Assembly: GCF_025751555.1 (NCBI RefSeq) | Contig: NZ_JAOWLB010000004.1 | Span: forward strand, 1 to 64,000 | Direction: 5' to 3' | Origin: Ruegeria aquimaris | GTDB taxonomy: Bacteria; Pseudomonadota; Alphaproteobacteria; Rhodobacterales; Rhodobacteraceae | DNA length: 64,000 nucleotides | Shown here: piece after piece, positions 16,114 to 24,967 of the stretch | How positions within the stretch are numbered: the first letter of the stretch is position 1 | Layout of the letters: the number at the start of each line of letters is the position of its first letter | Position numbers and translations under genes: made by a program | Notes under the pieces: model-generated | Told to the model about the DNA's origin: nothing | Database searches by the model: none | The model's input: only the letters and a program-made list of their open reading frames with translations

Positions 16114-17904
16114 ATGTATCAGTCGTTCGAGGTGACCGCCCGCCCGGATCAGGGACCGCCGCGACTGGCCCGGCTGCGCGAAGAGCTACAGGCCGAAGGG
16201 CTGAGCGGTTTTCTGGTGCCGCGCGCGGATGCACATCAGGGCGAATATGTCGCCGCCCATGACGAGCGGCTGGCCTGGCTGACAGGGTTCACCGGCTCGG
16301 CCGGGTTCTGCGCCGCGCTCATGGATGTGGCGGGCGTGTTCATCGACGGGCGCTATCGCACCCAAGTCAAGGCGCAGGTGGCGGGTGTCTATACGCCGGT
16401 GCCCTGGCCGGATGTGACCCTGACCGCATGGCTGAAGGAGAAGCTGCCGCAGGGCGGGCGCGTGGGGTTCGACCCCTGGCTGCATGCGGCGGGGCAGATT
16501 CGTTCGGCCGAGGCAGAGCTGGCGGGCAGCGGCATCGCGCTGGTCCGCTGCGATAATCTGGTTGATCGGATCTGGGAGGATCAGCCGCCGCCGCCGATGG
16601 AACCGGTCAAGGCGCATCCGCTGGAATTCGCGGGTGAAAGCGCGGCTGACAAGGCGGCGCGTCTGGCCGAGGAGTTGCGCCGCGCCGGGCAGAAGGCGGC
16701 GGTGATCACCCTGCCCGATTCGATCATGTGGCTGTTGAACATTCGCGGCGCGGATATTCCGCGCAACCCGGTGGCGCATGGTTTCGCCATTCTGCATGAC
16801 GACGGGCGGGTCGATCTGTTCATGGCGGCGGCCAAGCTCTCGGGCTTGGGTGACCACCTGGGGACGGCCGTGACGCAGCACGAGCCCGAGGCGTTTCTGG
16901 ACGCAGTGGCGGCGCTTGTCGGCCCGGTGCGGGTGGACCTGAGCACGGTACCGCAGATCGTGGCCGACCGGCTGGGCGACCGTCTGGCCGAGGGCGGCGA
17001 TCCCTGCGCCCTGCCCAAGGCGCGCAAGAACGCCGCCGAGATCGCGGGCGCCGCCGAGGCGCATCTGCGCGACGGGGCGGCGATGGTGGAGTTGCTGGCC
17101 TGGCTCGACGGGCAAGAGCCGGGCAGCCTGACCGAGACACGGGTGGTCAGTCGGCTGGAAGAGTGCCGCCGCCGTGACAACGCGTTGCAGGATATCAGCT
17201 TCGAGACCATCGCGGGCACCGGGCCCAATGGTGCGATCATGCATTACCGGGTGACCGAGGAGACCGACAGCCGTCTGGAGAACGGGCATCTTCTGGTGCT
17301 GGACAGCGGCGGCCAGTATCTGGACGGCACCACCGACATCACCCGCACCATCGCCATCGGCACCGTGGGGGACGAGGAGAAAACCTGTTTCACCCGGGTG
17401 CTGAAGGGCATGATCGCCATGTCGATGCTGCGTTGGCCCGTGGGGTTGGCGGGGCGCGATATCGAATGCGTGGCGCGCCTGCCGCTGTGGCTGGCCGGGC
17501 AGGATTTCAACCACGGAGTCGGCCATGGCGTCGGCGCCTATCTCAGCGTGCATGAGGGGCCGCAGCGGCTGGCCCGTGTCAGTCATGTGCCGCTGGAACC
17601 CGGCATGATCCTGTCGAACGAGCCGGGATATTACCGCGAGGGCGCGTTTGGCATCCGGATCGAAAACCTTGTGGTGGTGGAAGAGGCCCCCACCCTGCCC
17701 GGCGGCGACGCGGAGCGCGCCATGCTGCACTGGCGCACGCTGACCTTTGCCCCGATCGACCGGCGGCTGATCGTCGCGGAGATGCTGACGGGTGAGGAAC
17801 GCCGCTGGCTGAACGACTATCATGCCGAGGTCGCGTCGAAGATCCGTCCGAGGGTGGGCGAAGACGCGCGCCGCTGGCTGGATGCCGCAACCGCACCGAT
17901 CTGA
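16114..17904 (+). CDS. Xaa-Pro aminopeptidase (aminopeptidase P, M24B)
   Basis: A 596-aa cytosolic metallopeptidase that removes N-terminal residues preceding proline. Two creatinase-like N-terminal domains (from SGFLVPRADAHQGEYV) precede a pita-bread catalytic domain. Dinuclear metal ligands: D in VLDSGGQYLDGTTD (about 396 and 407), H in HGVGHGVGAYLSVHEGP (about 470), E in LSNEPGYY (about 503) and E in IRIENLV (about 516). The length matches the large eukaryote-like APP1 class common in alphaproteobacteria rather than the 440-aa E. coli PepP. The start ATG is preceded by GAAGGAGG. Confidence 0.9.
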   Translation: MYQSFEVTARPDQGPPRLARLREELQAEGLSGFLVPRADAHQGEYVAAHDERLAWLTGFTGSAGFCAALMDVAGVFIDGRYRTQVKAQVAGVYTPVPWPDVTLTAWLKEKLPQGGRVGFDPWLHAAGQIRSAEAELAGSGIALVRCDNLVDRIWEDQPPPPMEPVKAHPLEFAGESAADKAARLAEELRRAGQKAAVITLPDSIMWLLNIRGADIPRNPVAHGFAILHDDGRVDLFMAAAKLSGLGDHLGTAVTQHEPEAFLDAVAALVGPVRVDLSTVPQIVADRLGDRLAEGGDPCALPKARKNAAEIAGAAEAHLRDGAAMVELLAWLDGQEPGSLTETRVVSRLEECRRRDNALQDISFETIAGTGPNGAIMHYRVTEETDSRLENGHLLVLDSGGQYLDGTTDITRTIAIGTVGDEEKTCFTRVLKGMIAMSMLRWPVGLAGRDIECVARLPLWLAGQDFNHGVGHGVGAYLSVHEGPQRLARVSHVPLEPGMILSNEPGYYREGAFGIRIENLVVVEEAPTLPGGDAERAMLHWRTLTFAPIDRRLIVAEMLTGEERRWLNDYHAEVASKIRPRVGEDARRWLDAATAPI

Positions 17905-17985
17905 CCGACATAGAAATGTTACACCACGGATACAACAAGGCGGCAACAGAACCCCGCTGGAAAGATGGACAGGAAGGAACCGAAA

Positions 17986-18330
17986 ATGAGCGACCATATC
18001 ACCATCCGCAAGGCACCGGGCAAGTGGAGCGTGCGCTCGGGCGGCGCGGTGCTGGGCGAAAGCGCCAATGCGCTGGAGCTGAGCGAGGGCGACTATGATC
18101 CGGTGATCTATTTCCCGCGCGAGGATATCGCCATGGCGTTCCTCGACCGCTCGGACAAGACCACCCATTGCCCGCACAAGGGCGACGCCAGCTATTATTC
18201 GATCGTCAACCGCTCGTCTGTGACCAAGGACGCGGTCTGGAGCTATGAGAACCCGCTGCCCGCGATGGAGCGGATCAAGGGCTATCTGGCCTTTGTGGTG
18301 GGCGACAGCGTCAAGGTCGAGCAGATCTGA
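17986..18330 (+). CDS. DUF427 domain protein
   Basis: A 114-aa single-domain protein. The family core is visible in [14 protein letters not shown], then [15 protein letters not shown] and [22 protein letters not shown]. The biochemical role is not known. The ATG at 17986 follows AAGGAACCGAAA; the in-frame ATG at 17965 lacks a site. It is convergent with the RidA gene, 27 bases away. Confidence 0.85.
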   Translation: MSDHITIRKAPGKWSVRSGGAVLGESANALELSEGDYDPVIYFPREDIAMAFLDRSDKTTHCPHKGDASYYSIVNRSSVTKDAVWSYENPLPAMERIKGYLAFVVGDSVKVEQI

Positions 18331-18357
18331 GGCGACCCGCCCATCGGTCAGGCGAGG

Positions 18358-18753
18358 TCAATCGGCAACCACCGCATCGACCTCGATCTCGACCAGCCAT
18401 TCGGGGTTCACGAACCGGTTTATCGCCATGATCGTGTCCACCGGGCGCGTGTCGCGGCAATATTCCTTGCGCGCCTCGATCGCCTGTTTCCAGTTGTCGA
18501 TATCGGTCAGAATGACGCGTGTCCTGACGATGTCGTGCAGGCCGGACCCGGCCTGTTCCAGCGCGGCCTTGATGATTTCGAAACACTGCCGCGTCTGGGC
18601 ATAGACATCGCCGATGCCGACGGTCTTGCCGTCCGGGCCCACCGGCGCCGTGCCTCCGACAGAGATATAGGGCCCCACCCTGACCGCGCGGCTGAAGCCG
18701 ACGATCTCTTCCATCGGGTTACCATTCGAGATGAGTTGACGTTTGAAGGACAT
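18358..18753 (-). CDS. RidA (YjgF/YER057c/UK114) family protein
   Basis: A 131-aa single-domain protein starting MSFKRQLISNGNPMEE, preceded by AAGGAGAG. RidA proteins deaminate reactive 2-aminoacrylate and other enamines. The substrate-binding arginine is in DIVRTRVILTDIDNW (about residue 91), and the trimer-forming pattern SVGGTAPVGPDGKTVGIGD is present. It is divergent from the third sulfatase gene, sharing a 151-base promoter region with a strong palindrome; a functional link between the two is unknown. Confidence 0.88.
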   Translation of the reverse strand: MSFKRQLISNGNPMEEIVGFSRAVRVGPYISVGGTAPVGPDGKTVGIGDVYAQTRQCFEIIKAALEQAGSGLHDIVRTRVILTDIDNWKQAIEARKEYCRDTRPVDTIMAINRFVNPEWLVEIEVDAVVAD

Positions 18754-18843
18754 GGGCGCTCTCCTTGCACGACCGCGCAGGAACTGTAGCATGATCCCCG
18801 GTTTTCCGGTTCGGTAATCGTTCGGCGGCGATGCGTCTTTTGG

Positions 18844-18875
18844 TGGAATATGTTAACATGTTAAAGTACATTCCA
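18844..18875. promoter_or_regulatory. Operator-like palindrome between RidA and the third sulfatase gene
   Basis: TTAACATGTTAA (18853-18864) is a perfect 12-bp palindrome, framed by TGGAAT (18844-18849) and ATTCCA (18870-18875). It lies in the divergent spacer 28-60 bases before the sulfatase start. A GntR-, MarR- or TetR-type dimer would fit. No regulator gene is adjacent. Confidence 0.6.
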
Positions 18876-18904
18876 CGCAGACTGGCACGGACAGGAGCAG
18901 ACAC

Positions 18905-20575
18905 ATGACCCGGAACATCCTTTTCATCATGTTCGACCAGCTCAGGTGGGATTACCTGAGCTGCTATGGTCATCCGCATCTGCACACGCCCCATATCGAC
19001 CGGCTGGCGGCGCGCGGGGTGCGGTTCGACCGCGCCTATATCCAGTCGCCGATCTGCGGCTCTTCGCGGATGTCGACCTATACCGGGCGTTATGTGCATT
19101 CCCACGGGGCATCCTGGAACGGCATCCCGCTGAAAGTGGGCGAGATCACCATGGGCGATCACCTGCGCAAGGCCGGGATGGGCTGCTGGCTGGTGGGCAA
19201 GACCCATATGCGCGCCGATGCCGAGGGGATGGCCCGGCTGGGACTGGAACCCGACAGCCTGATCGGGGCGCGGGTCGCCGAATGCGGCTTTGACGTGTTC
19301 GAGCGTGACGACGGCATGCTGCCCGAAGGGCCGGATGGCGCCTATGACCCGGACGGGGCCAAGACCTATAACGAATGGCTGCGCGACAAGGGCTATGACA
19401 GCGACAATCCCTGGCACGATTTTGCCAATTCGGGGCTGGACGCGGACGGCAACGTGCTGTCGGGCTGGTTCCTGAAGAACTCTCCCGAGGCGGCCAATAT
19501 CGCCGAAGAGGATAGCGAGACCCCTTATCTGACCGGGCGCGGCATCGAATTCATGCAGCAGGCCGAAAGGCCTTGGTGCTGTCACCTGAGTTACATCAAG
19601 CCGCACTGGCCCTATATCGTGCCGGAACCTTATGCCAGCATGTACGGGCCCGAACATGTGCTGCCGGTGGTCCGCTCGGAGGCGGAGCGGCAGAATGCGC
19701 ACCCGGTGCTGAAGGCGTTCATGGACACCAAGATCGGCCAGACTTTCTCGCGGCAGGATGTGCGCGAGGCGGTGATCCCGGCCTATATGGGGCTGATCAA
19801 GCAGGCCGACGACCAGATGGGGCGGCTGTTTGCCTGGCTGGAGGAGACCGGGCGCGACAAGGATACGGTGATCGTGCTGACCAGCGACCATGGCGATTTC
19901 CTGGGCGATCACTGGATGGGGGAAAAGACGTTTTTCCACGATACATCCACCCGGGTGCCGCTGATCATCTTTGACCCCAGCCCCGAGGCGGACGCGACGC
20001 GCGGCACGGTCTGTGACGCGCTGGTGGAATCGATCGATCTGGCGCCGACCTTTGTCGAGATCGCGGGCGGCACGGTGGCAAACCACATCCTGGAGGGCGA
20101 GAGCCTGATACCGATCCTGCGCGGCGAGCGCGCGGGCACGCTGCGCGACTATGTGATCTGTGAATACGACTATTCCGGCTCGCCGCTGGCCAAGCTGCTG
20201 GGCGTTTCGGTGCGCGACGCGGTGATGTTCATGATCGCCGATGCGCGCTGGAAGCTGATCCATTGCGAGGGCGGCTATCGCCCGCTGCTCTTCGATCTGG
20301 AGAACGATCCGCAGGAACTGGTGGACCTGGGCGAGAGCGATGCACATGGGGAGGTGATTGCGGCGATGTACGACAAGCTCTTCCAATGGGCGCGGCGGCC
20401 GTCACAGCGCACCACCCGGTCAGAGGCACAGCTGATCGAGATGCGCGGCAAGTCGGGCCGCCGTGGCATCGTGCTGGGCGTCTATGACGAGAACGACACC
20501 CCGCTGGACCTGACGGTGAAATACCGCGGTCGCACGGCAAGACCCTGGCAGGAGATCGTCAAGCCGAAGGAGTGA
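18905..20575 (+). CDS. Cytoplasmic sulfatase / phosphonate monoester hydrolase-like enzyme
   Basis: A 556-aa alkaline-phosphatase-superfamily hydrolase without a signal peptide. Metal ligands are in FDQLRWD (about 10-16) and LTSDHGDFLGDH (about 326-337). The modified-Cys site reads C51-G-S-S-R55, whereas sulfatases have C-x-P/A-x-R. Overall layout (SYIKPHWPYIVPEPYASMY, GLIKQADDQMGRLFAWLEE, EYDYSG) is close to phosphonate monoester hydrolases, which also hydrolyse sulfate and phosphate diesters. The substrate is therefore open. A sulfotransferase-like gene follows in the same direction. Confidence 0.8.
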   Translation: MTRNILFIMFDQLRWDYLSCYGHPHLHTPHIDRLAARGVRFDRAYIQSPICGSSRMSTYTGRYVHSHGASWNGIPLKVGEITMGDHLRKAGMGCWLVGKTHMRADAEGMARLGLEPDSLIGARVAECGFDVFERDDGMLPEGPDGAYDPDGAKTYNEWLRDKGYDSDNPWHDFANSGLDADGNVLSGWFLKNSPEAANIAEEDSETPYLTGRGIEFMQQAERPWCCHLSYIKPHWPYIVPEPYASMYGPEHVLPVVRSEAERQNAHPVLKAFMDTKIGQTFSRQDVREAVIPAYMGLIKQADDQMGRLFAWLEETGRDKDTVIVLTSDHGDFLGDHWMGEKTFFHDTSTRVPLIIFDPSPEADATRGTVCDALVESIDLAPTFVEIAGGTVANHILEGESLIPILRGERAGTLRDYVICEYDYSGSPLAKLLGVSVRDAVMFMIADARWKLIHCEGGYRPLLFDLENDPQELVDLGESDAHGEVIAAMYDKLFQWARRPSQRTTRSEAQLIEMRGKSGRRGIVLGVYDENDTPLDLTVKYRGRTARPWQEIVKPKE

Positions 20576-20668
20576 CCCGCCGACCCTCTTCGGAAAACAT
20601 GCGACAGAAACAAGGATTTGGAGTACGGTTGCGCATCCGTAGTCCGCATGTTTCGAGGGGGAAGATAC

Positions 20669-21301
20669 ATGGCGCTGGAGGTCATCGGGGCCGGATTCGG
20701 CCGCACGGGTACTAATTCACTGAGACTGGCATTGGAGCACCTGGGCTTTGGCCCCTGCCACCACATGTTCGAGGTGCGCGACAATCCCGAGCAACTGCCC
20801 GCCTGGGAGGCCGCCGCGCGGGGCGAGGCGGTGGACTGGGACGCGATGTTTCAGGGCTATCGCTCACAGGTGGACTGGCCCGGTGCGGCCTATTGGCGGC
20901 AGCTGGCCGCACATTACCCAGGGGCCAAGGTGGTGCTGAGCGTGCGCGATCCGGATGCCTGGTTCGACAGCATACAGGCGACGATCGGGCCGTTCATGAC
21001 AGTGATGCGCGGCAAGCATCCCAATGATCACATGAATGCGATCTCCGAGATGTGCGCCGATTTCATCGCGCGGGACATCTTTGACAACCGGATGGACGAC
21101 CGCGCCCATGCCACCGCCGTTTTCGCGGCGCATGTGGACGAGGTGCGCGACACCATCTCGGCCGAGCGGCTGCTGGTCTACGAGACCGGCAGCGGCTGGG
21201 GGCCGCTCTGTGATTTCCTGGGCGTCCCGGTGCCCGACGAGCCCTATCCCAACACCAACAGCAGCAAGGAGTTCCGCGCGCAGCAGGGCATCACGACCTG
21301 A
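20669..21301 (+). CDS. Sulfotransferase-family protein
   Basis: A 210-aa protein from the ATG at 20669 (GGGGGAAG upstream). The PAPS 5'-phosphosulfate loop is GAGFGRTGTNSLRLAL (about residues 6-21) and the 3'-phosphate region is KVVLSVRDPDAWFDSI (about 87-102). This form, with SVRDPD and ending in LGVPVPDEPYPNTNS, matches the Sulfotransfer_4 type found in many marine bacteria. It would transfer sulfate from PAPS to an unknown small acceptor. It lies 93 bases downstream of the sulfatase-like gene. Confidence 0.85.
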   Translation: MALEVIGAGFGRTGTNSLRLALEHLGFGPCHHMFEVRDNPEQLPAWEAAARGEAVDWDAMFQGYRSQVDWPGAAYWRQLAAHYPGAKVVLSVRDPDAWFDSIQATIGPFMTVMRGKHPNDHMNAISEMCADFIARDIFDNRMDDRAHATAVFAAHVDEVRDTISAERLLVYETGSGWGPLCDFLGVPVPDEPYPNTNSSKEFRAQQGITT

Positions 21302-21320
21302 CGGCCCGCTATCCGCCGGG

Positions 21321-22325
21321 TCACTGCACCCGGCGGTAGCGCAGGAGATTGCCGCGCGGCAGATAGATCAGCTCGATCCGGTCGTCCTCGGGCATCTCCA
21401 ACCCGTAGCAGGCGGTTTCGCCGGTCTCGATCTCGCGCAGCGCCAGATAGCGGGCGCCGGTGGGAAAGTCGTCGCACCAGTCCTGGATGCTGATGGCTTC
21501 GGCGGTGATGTAGTCGCCGTTGTAGCGGGTGACCCGCTCGGCCCCGGTGATTTCCAGTGTCTCTGCCGGGTCGTCCAGCGAGTGCCAGCCGCCCTGCATG
21601 GCATCAAGCAGGCTGTCGGCCTCGGTCCAGGGGCGGGTGGTGACCGACCGCGCGATCAGCTCGGCGGAGCTGTCGTAGATGGCGGTCATGTCGCCCTCGA
21701 CCGAGATTGGCGCGCCGGTGGTGAGGCCGCGCATGAAGCCCATCAGATGCGCCGGTGTTTCGGGCTGGTCATAGACATAGATCAGGAACCCGTCGGCGTA
21801 GAAGCTGCAATAGGAGCCACGGTCGCCGATGGCGCATTCCTGAAAGGTCCCGTTGTTGGAATAGGGCTCACCATAGGTGCCGGGCGGAGCCACGGCCGGG
21901 GTCTCGGGCCTTGTGTAGGGCCCGATATTGTAGCGGAAGTCCTTGGCGGTCTTGCCGGTGTCGATCTTGCGGAACAGGTTGGTGACATAGCCGCGCGCCT
22001 GGCAGTCCGTGTCTCCGGTGATATCGAAAGCCTGCGGGCTGACGCAGAAGGCGATATCCTCGTGATCGAAGGTCCAGCCGTCGGCGGTGGCGGTGACGTA
22101 ATAGTACCGGTTCTTCAGATCGCCGGTCAGCACCGTCAGGCATTGGCCCGGCTCGAAGATGTACCAGCCTTCGCTGACCCAGTCGGTATCTTTCTTGTAG
22201 CCCAGCGCCACCGATTGCGTGGCGGTGCTGTCATTGCAGATCTCGAGCCCTGCCAGCGTTGCGGTGGGCGTGCTCAGCAGGAGGGCAAGAAGGGAAAGCT
22301 GGGGAAAAATGGAGTTGGTTTTCAT
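21321..22325 (-). CDS. Exported DUF1036-type protein
   Basis: A 334-aa protein with a signal peptide (SLLALLLSTPTATLAG). Residues 25-130 fit DUF1036: LEICNDSTATQSVALGYKKDTDWVSEGW, then a Cys-containing section and YYYVTATADGWTF. The C-terminal half (about 230-334) is a separate lipocalin-like or META-like beta-rich region, not confidently assigned. Several Cys residues suggest periplasmic disulfides. Function unknown. Convergent with the sulfotransferase gene (19-base gap). Confidence 0.75.
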   Translation of the reverse strand: MKTNSIFPQLSLLALLLSTPTATLAGLEICNDSTATQSVALGYKKDTDWVSEGWYIFEPGQCLTVLTGDLKNRYYYVTATADGWTFDHEDIAFCVSPQAFDITGDTDCQARGYVTNLFRKIDTGKTAKDFRYNIGPYTRPETPAVAPPGTYGEPYSNNGTFQECAIGDRGSYCSFYADGFLIYVYDQPETPAHLMGFMRGLTTGAPISVEGDMTAIYDSSAELIARSVTTRPWTEADSLLDAMQGGWHSLDDPAETLEITGAERVTRYNGDYITAEAISIQDWCDDFPTGARYLALREIETGETACYGLEMPEDDRIELIYLPRGNLLRYRRVQ

Positions 22326-22365
22326 CCCGCCAGCCTAGGGCGCGCGGCGGACTGCTGGCAAGCGC

Positions 22366-23277
22366 TCAGAGCTTAGGCGCGATGCTGGGCGGGGTGATCT
22401 GGCGGCGCTTCAGCACCGCCTCGCGCCAGGTGATGAAGCTGACCGAGGCCAGGATCAGCGTGCCGCCCGCGATCACCCAGGGGTCGATCCCCTCGCCAAA
22501 GACAAGCGCGCCCAGAAGCGTGGCCCAGATCAGTTGCAGGAAGGTCACCGGCTGGGTCACCGCCACCGGCGCGGCCTTGAGTGCCAATGTCATGAAATAG
22601 TGCCCGGCGGTGGCGAAACAGGCGATGGTGAACAGCACCGCCACCTGATGCCAGGTGGGGGTCTGCCAGACCGCCACGGCAAAGGGGATCATCGCCACCG
22701 TGACCCAGACCGACAGATGCGCAACCACCACGGCCGGGCTGAGGTCATCGACCGCCACCTTGGCCAGCAGGTAGGAACCGCCCAGCGTCAGCGTGGTACC
22801 GAGCATCGCCAGATGGCCGGGCGAGACCTCGCGAAAGCCGGGGCGCAGGATGATCGCGGCGCCGACCAGCGCCACGAAGATGGCGGTGATCCGGCGGGCG
22901 GCCAGTTTCTCGCCCAGGAACAGGGCGGCGCCCAGGCTGACATAGACCGGGGTGAGATAGTTCATCGCGGTGACCTCGGCCAGCGGGATCTGGGTCATGG
23001 CGAAGAACCACAGCATCACGCCCACCGAATGGATGGCGCCGCGCACGCCGAAGATGGTCCAGTGGCGGCGGGTCAGCCGGGCGGACAGGATCTGGCGCAG
23101 CGCCGGCAGCAGGAAGACGATGCCGAAGAGATAGCGCAGAAAGGCCGACTGGATCGGGTGCATCCCCTGCCCCATCGACTTGACCAGCGCGGTCATCACC
23201 ACAAAGCAGAGCCCCGCCGCTAGCATCCAGAGGATACCGGCAACCGGGCGGGAGTCGGGGGGCAGGTCCGGGGTCAT
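22366..23277 (-). CDS. DMT superfamily (EamA) transporter
   Basis: A 303-aa inner-membrane protein with about ten hydrophobic segments arranged as two EamA repeats (residues about 12-145 and 155-290). Typical features are VMTALVKSMGQGMHPIQSAFLRY and AEVTAMNYLTPVYVSLGAALFLGEKL. It probably exports a metabolite or amino acid. The start ATG at 23277 gives a normal N-terminus; the longer frame adds a non-family extension. Lies beside a LysE exporter gene on the same strand (67-base gap). Confidence 0.85.
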   Translation of the reverse strand: MTPDLPPDSRPVAGILWMLAAGLCFVVMTALVKSMGQGMHPIQSAFLRYLFGIVFLLPALRQILSARLTRRHWTIFGVRGAIHSVGVMLWFFAMTQIPLAEVTAMNYLTPVYVSLGAALFLGEKLAARRITAIFVALVGAAIILRPGFREVSPGHLAMLGTTLTLGGSYLLAKVAVDDLSPAVVVAHLSVWVTVAMIPFAVAVWQTPTWHQVAVLFTIACFATAGHYFMTLALKAAPVAVTQPVTFLQLIWATLLGALVFGEGIDPWVIAGGTLILASVSFITWREAVLKRRQITPPSIAPKL

Positions 23278-23344
23278 GCCAGAGGTTGAACACGCAATTT
23301 TCGACCGGGGCAACCCTTCACATGACAACAAATTCCGGCGCGGG

Positions 23345-23950
23345 TCACGTGAGCAGGAGTTTGGCGGCGATGGTCCACATGGTCAGCCCCACCAGCGTGT
23401 CGAGCACCTGCCAGGCGCGGGGGCGGGCAAACAGCGGCGCCAGCAGTCGCGCGCCATAGCCCAGCGCAAAGAAGAAGGTGAGGCTGGCCACCGCCGCGCC
23501 GATGCCGAAACTGAGCCGGTCGGGGTATTGCGCCGAGATCGAGCCGATCAGCACCACGGTATCGAGATAGACATGCGGGTTGAGCCAGGTGAAGGCCAGC
23601 ACCGTCAGCAGCACCGGGCGCAGCGGCAGGCTTGCGCCGTTTGCGGGGCCTGTGTCCAGCGCCTCGACCTTGGTGAAGGCCGCATGCAGGCTGCGCGCGC
23701 CGTACCAGATCAGGAAGGCCGCGCCGCCATAGCGCATCAGCGGCTCGAACCAGTCCGCCGCCTGTGTCAGGCTACCGAAGCCCGCCACTCCGGCGGTGAT
23801 CAGTAGCGCATCGGAGAGGGCGCAGGTCAGGCAGACGATGAACACATGCTCGCGCCGGATGCCCTGGCGCAGGACAAAGGCATTCTGCGCCCCGATGGCG
23901 AGGATCAGGCCGAGGCTGAGCGCGTATCCGGCGAAGAAGGCAGGCGACAT
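23345..23950 (-). CDS. LysE/ArgO family amino acid exporter
   Basis: A 201-aa protein with six membrane segments. The LysE signature GYALSLGLILAIGAQNAFVLRQG lies at the N-terminus and FTWLNPHVYLDTVVLIGSI (about 120-138) in the middle. It exports basic amino acids (Arg/Lys) when intracellular levels are high. The divergent LysR-type gene starts 91 bases away and is of the ArgP/LysG type, the usual activator, so the pair forms a complete export module. Confidence 0.9.
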   Translation of the reverse strand: MSPAFFAGYALSLGLILAIGAQNAFVLRQGIRREHVFIVCLTCALSDALLITAGVAGFGSLTQAADWFEPLMRYGGAAFLIWYGARSLHAAFTKVEALDTGPANGASLPLRPVLLTVLAFTWLNPHVYLDTVVLIGSISAQYPDRLSFGIGAAVASLTFFFALGYGARLLAPLFARPRAWQVLDTLVGLTMWTIAAKLLLT

Positions 23951-24041
23951 GGGCAGTGGTCCTTGATTGTGTCGGGGTTTGACTAGATGGCGCACGAAGT
24001 TTAAGCCAGTTAAAGATACTGACAGTGGTTTAGAAATTCTA

Positions 24042-24926
24042 ATGCAGTTCGATCCCCAGCATCTGGCGGCCCTGGCCGCCATCCTGCGGCTTGGCAGTTT
24101 CGAGGCTGCCGCAAGCGCGTTGTCGGTGACGCCTTCGGCGATCTCGCAACGGATCCGTGCGCTGGAGGAGCGCACGGGCCTGCCACTGATCCATCGCGGC
24201 ACGCCCTGCACCGGCACTGCCGCCGGGCTGCGGCTGGCGCGGCACGCCGAAGACGTCGGCCTGTTGGAGGCGCAGGTGAGCCGCGATCTGGCGCTGGACC
24301 AGGGGGCGGGGCCGGTGCGGGTGCGGATCGCGGTCAATGCCGACAGTCTGGCCACCTGGTTTCTGGAAGCGATGACCGGGGTAGAGGATGTGCTCTTCGA
24401 TCTGGTGATCGACGATCAGGATCATTCCGCCGACTGGCTCCGGCGTGGCGAGGTGGCCGCCGCCATCACCGCCCATGACAAGCCGGTACCGGGCTGTGAC
24501 GCGCATCCGCTGGGCGCGCTGCGCTATATCGCGACGGCGAGCCCGGTGTTCATGCGGCGCTGGTTTGCCGGGGGCGTTACGGCCGAGGCGCTGGCGCGGG
24601 CGCCCTGCCTGACCTTCAACGCCAAGGACCGGCTGCAACAGCGCTGGATCGAGGCGCAGACCGGCGCGCGGCTGAACCCGCCCTGCCACTACCTGCCGTC
24701 CTCGCAGGGGTTTGTCGATGCCGCGCTGGCCGGGATCGGATGGGGGATGAACCCGCGCGCGCTGGTGCGCGGACCGCTCGACCGGGGCGAGCTGTTGCCG
24801 CTGATCCCGCACAGACCGCTGGACGTGCCGCTGACCTGGCAGGTGAGCCGGGTGCTGACCCCGGCGCTGGCGCCTCTGACCCGCGCGGTGAAGCGGGCGG
24901 CGGCGCTGGGCTTGAACCCCGTCTGA
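24042..24926 (+). CDS. LysR family regulator, ArgP/LysG type
   Basis: A 294-aa protein starting MQFDPQHLAALAAILRLGSF. The N-terminal HTH is FEAAASALSVTPSAISQRIRALEERTG, the form typical of ArgP/IciA/LysG, which senses Lys/Arg and activates argO/lysE. The substrate-binding domain spans about residues 90-294. It is divergent from the LysE-type gene; the 91-base spacer contains the AT-rich stretch expected for overlapping promoters. The longer frame upstream (from 23967) runs through this spacer and is not used. Confidence 0.9.
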   Translation: MQFDPQHLAALAAILRLGSFEAAASALSVTPSAISQRIRALEERTGLPLIHRGTPCTGTAAGLRLARHAEDVGLLEAQVSRDLALDQGAGPVRVRIAVNADSLATWFLEAMTGVEDVLFDLVIDDQDHSADWLRRGEVAAAITAHDKPVPGCDAHPLGALRYIATASPVFMRRWFAGGVTAEALARAPCLTFNAKDRLQQRWIEAQTGARLNPPCHYLPSSQGFVDAALAGIGWGMNPRALVRGPLDRGELLPLIPHRPLDVPLTWQVSRVLTPALAPLTRAVKRAAALGLNPV

Positions 24927-24967
24927 GACTGCCGGATAAGTGTGGAACAACCTTTGGAGGACCCGCC

